From an uncultured Collinsella sp. (lineage in GTDB: Bacteria > Actinomycetota > Coriobacteriia > Coriobacteriales > Coriobacteriaceae), in NCBI GenBank assembly GCA_900550185.1, contig URRN01000140.1, forward strand, positions 1 to 5,502: a DNA stretch of 5,502 nucleotides, in the 5' to 3' direction. Position 1 is the stretch's first letter. Every line of letters starts with the position of its first letter. Shown one piece after another: positions 1 to 5,502 of the stretch. Both the position numbers and the translations under genes were made by a program. The notes under the pieces are model-generated. The model was not told the DNA's origin. It saw nothing but the letters and a program-made list of their open reading frames with translations, and searched no databases.

Positions 1-1
1 C

Positions 2-1669
2 TACGCAGACGAGCCGATTCTCAAAACCGGCCGACAGATGCAGAATTTCCTCCCCGACCAATACCGCAAGATGCGCGAGATATCGCGCTGGCAGGATGAC
101 CCCAAGGGCGGCGCGGGCCGCTGGCTATCGGAGGCCGAGCTTTTCTACCGCCAAGGCTTGCTGATGGCCGACTTTGAGGACGACTGTCCCTACAACGGCA
201 CCTTTAAGTCGTACTTTCCCACCTACAACGCCATGAGCGACCGGCAGCTGCGCGGCTACTTTACCTGGCGTGCCCAAGTGCGCCGCGGAACCGTCGAGGA
301 AACGTCTACGTCCTTTGCCTTTCTGTATCTCTATGAGCTGATCTGCGGCATTGGCGTAGATGATCCACTCGATGGTTTTAACAAGATCAGGGCTTTTTGG
401 GATGTCTATCGCGCCTTCGAGCCCGGCATCGACCGGTTTGCGCGCGTGTGGCTGCAAGATTACGCCGTGTTCCACGGGCTCGACCCCAAGCTGCTTCGCG
501 ACTCTAAAACCGTCATGTTCGATAATGCCCTTATCGAACTGCGGCGCGCGGCACGAGACCTTGTACCGGCACCGTCCGGCCAGACCCCTAAGCGTCGCAA
601 AACCTCCGAGCCCACGCTCCCCCTTCCGCCCGATGAGGTGCGCGAGGAGCGACTCATGGCCGCCATCAACGCCCTCTCCACGTACAACCTAAGTAACTCG
701 CGGCTCGACCGCAGCCACCACCGCGATCTGCTCCACGTGGCGTGCGCCGTGTATGTCCGCATGGTGCGCTACTATGACACGCACCGAAAGACCGGCATCG
801 TGGCAAGTTTATTTGGGGAGGAGACGGCCATGCCCTACACCATGTTTGCCTCGGCCGTATTCTTTGCGCCCGAGCGCCACGAGGACTGCGAATACCGTCT
901 GGACCCCATCCATATCTACCGTTGCCAAAACGGCTTTTGGGAATGCATGCGTATCCACGGTAGTAGGCAAAAGAGCAGCAAGCTCGGTGAAATGATGCGC
1001 GCCTGCGACCAACGCCTGCGCCTGGCGCTGGACCCTGCCCATCCCCTTAAGGAAGAAAAGGTCCCCAAATATCTGGCCAAGATTATCGATGACGAGATTG
1101 TGGCATGGCTTTCGTGGGACGCCGCACACCAGCCCGTCAAGATCGATATCGATCTGAGTCAGCTGGAGCACATTCGGAGCGCCGCTGCGCAAACGCGCGA
1201 AGCGCTTTTGATCGACGAAGAGCGCGAGGACGACGCATCCGCAGAAGCCGAGGCAGCGGACTCAGGGCAACCGGAAGCCGAGCCCGTAACCGACGCGATT
1301 GTCGAACCGGTCGTGGCACCCATTCGGCAGGACTTGACCGACGAGCCGACCATATCCACCGAACAGTTTGGTGTCGTGGCACCGCTTCTCGCGCCGACGC
1401 CCGCGTTCGCAGCTGCTACGCCCGCTGACGCCACAAACGAACTCGCGCCCGCCGCAGACGCCTATCTCCGCGCGCTGCTCGAGCACAACGCAGTACAGGC
1501 GGAATCGGCGGTAGTGCAATCGGAGCAGAGCGAGGACATGCTCGTCGATACCATCAACGAGGCGCTCTTTGACCTGGTGGGCGACACCGTAATTGAATTT
1601 AGCGCGGCAGGGCCGCAGATTATTGAGGACTACGAAGCAGACGTGAGAGGATACCTAGACCATGAGTGA
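2..1669 (+). CDS. TerB_N/TerB_C domain protein, 5'-partial
   Basis: Tellurite-resistance-associated TerB-type protein of unknown biochemical activity; relatives sit in predicted stress and phage-defence loci. Residues are counted from the ATG at 38. The N-terminal part (about 30-210) resembles TerB_N: an 'FYRQGLLMADFEDD' segment, then 'SYFPTYNAMSDRQLRGYFTW' and 'FAFLYLYELI' (94-102). The middle (about 220-360) is folded-looking, with Cys284, Cys296 and Cys303, and I cannot name it. From about 367, 'VKIDIDLSQLEHIRSAAAQTREALL' is typical of TerB_C, which resumes at 500-541 ('LVDTINEALFDLVGD', then 'IIEDYEADVRGYL'). An Ala/Glu/Pro-rich acidic insert at about 394-475 splits it. No signal peptide or membrane segment is seen, so it is probably cytoplasmic. 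The frame stays open from base 2 to 38 and ATG 38 has no Shine-Dalgarno, so the true start is probably upstream of the window. I see no obvious separate acidic TerB core. The stop overlaps the next gene by 8 bases. Confidence 0.82.
   Translation, partial: YADEPILKTGRQMQNFLPDQYRKMREISRWQDDPKGGAGRWLSEAELFYRQGLLMADFEDDCPYNGTFKSYFPTYNAMSDRQLRGYFTWRAQVRRGTVEETSTSFAFLYLYELICGIGVDDPLDGFNKIRAFWDVYRAFEPGIDRFARVWLQDYAVFHGLDPKLLRDSKTVMFDNALIELRRAARDLVPAPSGQTPKRRKTSEPTLPLPPDEVREERLMAAINALSTYNLSNSRLDRSHHRDLLHVACAVYVRMVRYYDTHRKTGIVASLFGEETAMPYTMFASAVFFAPERHEDCEYRLDPIHIYRCQNGFWECMRIHGSRQKSSKLGEMMRACDQRLRLALDPAHPLKEEKVPKYLAKIIDDEIVAWLSWDAAHQPVKIDIDLSQLEHIRSAAAQTREALLIDEEREDDASAEAEAADSGQPEAEPVTDAIVEPVVAPIRQDLTDEPTISTEQFGVVAPLLAPTPAFAAATPADATNELAPAADAYLRALLEHNAVQAESAVVQSEQSEDMLVDTINEALFDLVGDTVIEFSAAGPQIIEDYEADVRGYLDHE
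1645..1651 (+). promoter_or_regulatory. Ribosome binding site of the BrxD-like gene
   Basis: GAGAGGA lies 10 bases before ATG 1662, inside the end of the TerB-family gene. It supports this ATG as the start and re-initiation by ribosomes finishing the upstream gene. Confidence 0.6.
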
Positions 1670-2966
1670 TACCGCATCCGCAGCACCTCGCGTGCCCAAG
1701 CGCGTCGCTGCCGTCATTCTCAACTCGCTCAAGGGCGGCGTGGTCCCGCGCATCGGCCTTCCTTACATCACCGTAGGGCGCGAGGTCGAGATCCGTGCCC
1801 TGCTCACCGATCTGAGTCTCATCGCCGACGGTGGCGCGAGCTTCCGCTTTCTGGTTGGTTGTTACGGCGCCGGCAAGAGCTTTTTGCTCCAGACTATCCG
1901 CACGCACGCCATGGGCGAGGGATTCGTCGTCGCTGATGCCGACCTGTCGCCCGAGCGCCGCCTGCAGGGCGGTCAGGGACAGGGCCTGGCCACCTACCGC
2001 GAGCTCATCCGCAATATATCGACCAAGACGCGCCCCGAGGGCGGTGCGCTCAACCTTATTCTGGATCGCTGGGTCGCCTCGTGTGCCGACGTCGACGAGT
2101 CGGTCGTCAATGCCCAACTGGCCCCGCTCGAAGAGATGGTCCACGGCTTCGACTTCACCCGCATGCTCCGCCGCTATCGCATGGCCGCATCCGGGGGCGA
2201 CGAAGAGACCATGAGCCGCGTGACCAAATGGATTCGCGGCGAATACCGCACCAAGAGCGAGGCACGCGCCGAGCTGGGCTCCTCGACCATCATCAGCGAT
2301 GACGACTGGTACGACTACGTTAAGCTCATTGCGCGCTTTTTGGTTTGCAGTGGCTACAAGGGCATGCTGGTGCTCATCGACGAGCTCGTGAATCTGTATA
2401 AGATTCCCAACGCCATCACGCGCCAATACAACTACGAGAAGATCCTGACTATGTACAACGACACGCTCCAGGGCAAGGCGCAGTACCTGGGCATGATCAT
2501 GGGCGGCACGCCAACCTCCATCGAAGACCGCCGCCGCGGCGTGTTCTCCTACGAGGCCCTGCGCAGCCGACTCGCTCAGGGCCGCTTTGCGCGCGAAGAC
2601 CTTAAGGACATGCTCGCGCCCATCATCCGCCTGCAGCCACTCACCTACGAGGAGCTACTGGTGCTCATCGAAAAACTCATGCAGATCCATGCCGGCTACT
2701 TTGGCTGGACGCCCACGCTTGCCGAAAACGACTTGGTGGACTTTCTCAAGATTGAGTTCGGCCGCGTGGGAGCCGATACGCACTTGACGCCGCGTGAGGT
2801 TATCCGTGACTTTATCGAGCTGCTCGATATCCTGTGTCAGAACCCCGATGCAAATGTGGCCGAGCTGCTGCAAAGCGTCGGCGGCGACGCGCTGGCGCCG
2901 GCAGCCGCAACAGGCGACACCGGCACCGCAGGCGGCGACCGCAACTTCGCCGAGTTCACCATCTAA
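1662..2966 (+). CDS. brxD: BREX-type P-loop ATPase, BrxD-like (DUF2791)
   Basis: This is a complete 434-residue ATPase of the BrxC/BrxD (DUF2791) family. Walker A is GCYGAGKS at 66-73 (Lys72) after a hydrophobic strand 'FRFLVG'. Walker B is 'MLVLIDEL' at 235-242, with Asp240 and Glu241 as the Mg-binding and catalytic acids. A following strand 'YLGMIMGGTPTSIED' (275-289) is a likely sensor, and 'GVFSYEALRSRL' (293-304) is typical of the family. The C-terminal half is helical and ends in an Ala/Gly-rich tail, then 'FAEFTI', like the acidic/aromatic tails of relatives. The length matches BrxD and is far shorter than BrxC (roughly 1,200 residues). No membrane segment or signal peptide is visible. 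BrxD is known next to an Lhr-like helicase in type 2 BREX, and the same order is seen here. It probably uses ATP to load or drive a DNA-bound complex; that role is inferred. ATG 1662 overlaps the upstream stop (1667-1669). Confidence 0.85.
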   Translation: MSDTASAAPRVPKRVAAVILNSLKGGVVPRIGLPYITVGREVEIRALLTDLSLIADGGASFRFLVGCYGAGKSFLLQTIRTHAMGEGFVVADADLSPERRLQGGQGQGLATYRELIRNISTKTRPEGGALNLILDRWVASCADVDESVVNAQLAPLEEMVHGFDFTRMLRRYRMAASGGDEETMSRVTKWIRGEYRTKSEARAELGSSTIISDDDWYDYVKLIARFLVCSGYKGMLVLIDELVNLYKIPNAITRQYNYEKILTMYNDTLQGKAQYLGMIMGGTPTSIEDRRRGVFSYEALRSRLAQGRFAREDLKDMLAPIIRLQPLTYEELLVLIEKLMQIHAGYFGWTPTLAENDLVDFLKIEFGRVGADTHLTPREVIRDFIELLDILCQNPDANVAELLQSVGGDALAPAAATGDTGTAGGDRNFAEFTI

Positions 2967-3004
2967 CCTACCAAAAAGGGACAGGTTTATTTTGGCAGGT
3001 TTTA
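2967..3004 (+). repeat. Intergenic imperfect inverted repeat, possible weak terminator
   Basis: CCTACCAAAA (2967-2976) and TTTTGGCAGG (2990-2999) are inverted copies with 9 of 10 positions pairing (one A/C mismatch). They enclose a 13-base loop containing GGGACAGG. The right arm is followed directly by TTTTA (3000-3004). It starts immediately after the ATPase stop codon. The stem is AT-rich at its loop end and the T tract is only four bases, so as an intrinsic terminator it would be weak or partial. It could instead be a processing or attenuation hairpin, or a copy of a dispersed palindromic repeat. Confidence 0.5.
2982..3002 (+). repeat. Short direct repeat CAGGTTT x2
   Basis: CAGGTTT occurs at 2982-2988 and again at 2996-3002, a 14-base period. 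The first copy is mostly in the hairpin loop and the second spans the end of the right arm. The repeat is short and may be chance, but both copies fall in the only non-coding stretch of the window. Confidence 0.4.
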
Positions 3005-3070
3005 TCTGGGCAAACGTTGAAGCAGTAATGCAGCAAGCCGTTGCCAGCCGCGTTGAGAGATTCGTTTTTG

Positions 3071-3078
3071 AGAGGAGG
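3071..3078 (+). promoter_or_regulatory. Ribosome binding site of the helicase gene
   Basis: AGAGGAGG is a near-perfect anti-Shine-Dalgarno match ending 4 bases before GTG 3083. The spacing is on the short side, but no other in-frame start is nearby, so this site decides the GTG start. It gives the helicase its own strong translation initiation, unlike the coupled ATPase. Confidence 0.75.
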
Positions 3079-3082
3079 CCCC

Positions 3083-5502
3083 GTGAACGCCTTTGACCGC
3101 TACGCCCCGTTTATCCAAGACTTCATCTACTCCCACGATTGGGAGAGCTTGCGCTCTATCCAGGTTGCGGCGGCAGATTCCATCTTCAACACACAGGACA
3201 ATGTGCTCCTGACGGCATCCACGGCTTCCGGCAAAACCGAGGCAGCCTTCTTTCCCATCCTGACCGAGTTTTGGGAGAACCCGCCCGCAAGCGTGGGCGC
3301 CCTCTACATTGGCCCCCTCAAGGCGCTCATCAACGACCAATTCGTCCGCCTCAACGACCTGTGCGAAGAAGCCGATATCCCCGTCTGGCACTGGCATGGC
3401 GATGTCTCGCAATCACACAAGGCCAAACTCATCAAAAAACCGAGCGGCATCCTACAGATTACGCCCGAGTCGCTCGAGGCGCTCCTGATCCATAAGCACA
3501 TGGCGATCCCTCGTATGTTTTGCGACCTGCGCTATGTGGTTATCGACGAAGTCCATTCGCTCATGCGCGGCGACCGCGGCGGGCAGACGCTCTGTCTTAT
3601 CGAGCGCCTCTCACGCATGGCAGGCGTGCAGCCCCGCCGCATTGGCCTTTCGGCCACCATCGGCGACCCCGAGCGCACGGGCGCCTTTCTCTCGCAGGGA
3701 ACGGGGCGCGACTGCGTTATCCCCCGCTTTGAGGAACCGCGCCGCGTGTGGCGCATCTCCATGGAGCACTTCTACAACTCGGGCCCCCAGGCTCAGCAAC
3801 GAGGATTCGAGAGTGCAGGCCCCCAAGAGGCCGAGGTGCTTGCTTGCGAGCGTATTGAGACGGCGGCGCCCGCGGCGCTGCCCGCATCCGGACAAGACAT
3901 GTGCCACAGCGGACAGCTTACACAGGAAGAACACCGTCAACGTCGTGAGCAGGCGCGGGACAAGGCCGCCCCCAAAGACCGTCGCACTTCCTCGGCCCCC
4001 GAGGGCGAAGTCGACATCCCGCGAGCGACCGAGCAGGCGCTTCTCAACCCCACCGACACGGCGCCCGACAACGCCGACCCCGGCATGGGCTATATCTTTG
4101 AGCATACGCGCGGCCGCAAATGCCTGGTCTTTGCCAACTCGCGCGAGGAGGCAGAGGCCGTGTGCTCCATGCTGCGCAGCTACTGCGAGAGCCGGCACGA
4201 GCCCGACCGTTTTCTCATCCATCACGGCAATCTTTCGGCATCGCTACGCGAGACGGCCGAGGAGCTCATGCGCGACGAGGAGCAGACGCAGACAACCGTC
4301 ACCACCTCTACGTTGGAGCTGGGTATCGATATCGGCCGCCTGGAGCGCGCCTTCCAGATTGACGCGCCGTTTACCGTCAGCTCCTTTTTGCAGCGCATGG
4401 GGCGCACAGGCCGTCGCGATCTTCCGCCCGAGATGTGGTTTGTCATGCGCGAGGAAGAGCCCGAGCCGCGCACGATGATGCCCGAAACCATTCCCTGGAA
4501 GCTCCTGCAGGGTATCGCGCTCGTACAACTCTATCGCGAGGAAAAGTGGGTCGAGCCACCCGAGCTCGATCGTCTCCCCTACAGCCTGCTCTATCACCAG
4601 ACTATGTCGACCCTCGCCAGCACCGGCGAGCTCACGCCGGCCGAACTTGCCCAGCGCGTGCTCACGCTCAGCTATTTCCACCGTGTCTCGGCAGACGATT
4701 ACCGTGTGCTGCTACGTCACCTCATTAAGATCGACCATATCCAGGTCACCGAAGGTGGCGGGCTCATCGTGGGTCTCGCGGGCGAGCGCATCATCAACAA
4801 CTTTAAGTTCTACGCCGTGTTCCAGGAAAACGAGGAGTTCACCGTTCGCAGCGAGTCGGCCGAGTTGGGCACGATCGTCAACCCCCCTCCGCCCGGTGAG
4901 CGCATCGCCATCGCCGGACACTGCTGGATTGTCGAGGAAGTGGACTGGAAGCGCCACACTGTCTTTGCCACGCAGGTCAAGGGCCGTGTGCCGGCATACT
5001 TTGGCGATTGCCCCGGAGACATCAATACACACGTACTCGAGCGCATGCGCAAGGCGCTCAACGAACATGCCACGTATCCGTATCTTATGGGTAACGCGCG
5101 GGCCCGCTTGGCGCAGGCTCGCCATACGGCTGAGATTTCGGGTGCGGGAACTAGGCCGCTCATTAACCTGGGCGGCGACACCTGGGCGCTCTTCCCCTGG
5201 TTGGGAAGCTACGCCTTTCTGGCGCTCGAGCGTATGCTTAAAATCAAATGCGCAGCTGAGCTGGGCCTTCGCGGACTCGACCCGTCACGCCCGTACTTTA
5301 TGCAGTTTAAGATGAAGGCCGACGAGGAGACGTTCTTTGAGGTGCTCGCCGCCGAGGCCGAAAAGGACTTCGATCCCATCGAGCTCGTCTATCCTGGCGA
5401 GGTGCCTTACTTTGACCGCTACGACGAGTTTGTTCCCGAAGAGCTCGTGCGCAAGGGCTTTGCCGAAGGCGTGCTCGACATAGAGGGCATGAAGCAGCGC
5501 GT
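3083..5502 (+). CDS. brxHI: Lhr-like DEAD/DEAH-box helicase (BrxHI-like), 3'-partial
   Basis: At least 806 residues of an ATP-dependent superfamily 2 helicase resembling Lhr, expected to translocate on nucleic acid. RecA1 holds motif I 'ASTASGKT' (45-52, Lys51), Ia 'PLKALINDQ' (78-86), Ib 'ITPESLE' (126-132), DEVH box (155-158) and SAT (190-192). RecA2 holds 'CLVFANS' (347-353), 'HHGNLS' (380-385), motif V 'TTSTLELGIDIG' (407-418) and motif VI 'QRMGRTGRR' (437-445). A winged-helix-like region (about 500-575) is followed by an Lhr-type beta domain with 'AGHCWIVEEVDW' (611-622) and 'PAYFGD' (637-642). Between the RecA domains lies a low-complexity, charged insert of about 100 residues (about 234-333), absent from a minimal helicase. 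All catalytic motifs look intact. The reading frame has no stop before the window edge; the last visible segment ('YDEFVPEELVRKGF') resembles the end of related proteins, so few residues may be missing (inference). Its place after the BrxD-like gene favours a BrxHI role over housekeeping Lhr. Confidence 0.88.
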   Translation, partial: MNAFDRYAPFIQDFIYSHDWESLRSIQVAAADSIFNTQDNVLLTASTASGKTEAAFFPILTEFWENPPASVGALYIGPLKALINDQFVRLNDLCEEADIPVWHWHGDVSQSHKAKLIKKPSGILQITPESLEALLIHKHMAIPRMFCDLRYVVIDEVHSLMRGDRGGQTLCLIERLSRMAGVQPRRIGLSATIGDPERTGAFLSQGTGRDCVIPRFEEPRRVWRISMEHFYNSGPQAQQRGFESAGPQEAEVLACERIETAAPAALPASGQDMCHSGQLTQEEHRQRREQARDKAAPKDRRTSSAPEGEVDIPRATEQALLNPTDTAPDNADPGMGYIFEHTRGRKCLVFANSREEAEAVCSMLRSYCESRHEPDRFLIHHGNLSASLRETAEELMRDEEQTQTTVTTSTLELGIDIGRLERAFQIDAPFTVSSFLQRMGRTGRRDLPPEMWFVMREEEPEPRTMMPETIPWKLLQGIALVQLYREEKWVEPPELDRLPYSLLYHQTMSTLASTGELTPAELAQRVLTLSYFHRVSADDYRVLLRHLIKIDHIQVTEGGGLIVGLAGERIINNFKFYAVFQENEEFTVRSESAELGTIVNPPPPGERIAIAGHCWIVEEVDWKRHTVFATQVKGRVPAYFGDCPGDINTHVLERMRKALNEHATYPYLMGNARARLAQARHTAEISGAGTRPLINLGGDTWALFPWLGSYAFLALERMLKIKCAAELGLRGLDPSRPYFMQFKMKADEETFFEVLAAEAEKDFDPIELVYPGEVPYFDRYDEFVPEELVRKGFAEGVLDIEGMKQR

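Noticed and set aside
1620..2426. 268-codon open frame on the minus strand
   Set aside because: It lies wholly antisense to the ATPase, including the Walker A and B regions; the composition is His/Ala/Gly-rich mirror coding typical of GC-rich DNA, with no recognisable domain.
2967..3082. Sigma70-type promoter for the helicase
   Set aside because: TTGGCA at 2992-2997 could pass as a -35 box, but no convincing -10 hexamer sits at the right distance.
3028..3096. Possible 22-codon leader ORF overlapping the helicase start
   Set aside because: No Shine-Dalgarno precedes the ATG and the peptide has no attenuator-like codon run; it more likely arises by chance.
3611..4225. 204-codon minus-strand open frame under the helicase linker
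   Set aside because: Antisense shadow of the helicase gene without a ribosome binding site or domain signature.
3534..4478. 314-codon plus-strand open frame overlapping the helicase
   Set aside because: Arg/Ser/Pro-rich out-of-frame reading; the overlapping frame from 3083 carries every SF2 helicase motif.
1..5502. CRISPR arrays, tRNA or rRNA genes, insertion sequences
   Set aside because: No spaced repeat array, tRNA-like cloverleaf, rRNA or transposase coding was seen on either strand; coding sequence fills nearly all the window.

Overview
The window is GC-rich and fully coding apart from one 116-base gap. It holds three consecutive plus-strand genes that read as one cassette. The first is a TerB_N/TerB_C-type protein whose 5' end lies before the window. 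The second is a complete P-loop ATPase of the BrxC/BrxD (DUF2791) family. The third is a large Lhr-like superfamily 2 helicase of the BrxHI kind, cut by the window's right edge. Bacterial-type Shine-Dalgarno sites precede genes 2 and 3. High GC, a GTG start and the overall style fit a GC-rich bacterium. A gut actinobacterium of the Coriobacteriia (Collinsella-like) is my best guess, but it is an impression and not demonstrated.

Layout: bases 2-1669 encode the TerB-family protein. Its N-terminal helical domain and C-terminal domain are separated by an acidic Ala/Glu/Pro-rich stretch. Its stop overlaps the start of the ATPase gene (1662-2966) by 8 bases, implying translational coupling. Bases 2967-3082 are non-coding and relatively AT-rich. 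They contain an imperfect 10-bp inverted repeat, a 7-bp direct repeat and a strong ribosome binding site. The helicase runs from GTG 3083 to beyond base 5502, with all canonical SF2 motifs present and a roughly 100-residue low-complexity insert between its two RecA domains.

How they may work together: brxD and brxHI neighbours are known from BREX type 2 (Pgl) phage-defence loci, and TerB_N/TerB_C proteins have been linked by comparative genomics to stress and defence systems. The window shows no PglZ phosphatase, PglX methylase, BrxC/PglY or PglW kinase. This is therefore best described as a compact TerB-ATPase-helicase cassette, probably acting on DNA or nucleoprotein in anti-phage or genome-stress defence. 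The functional role is inferred from family membership and gene order only.
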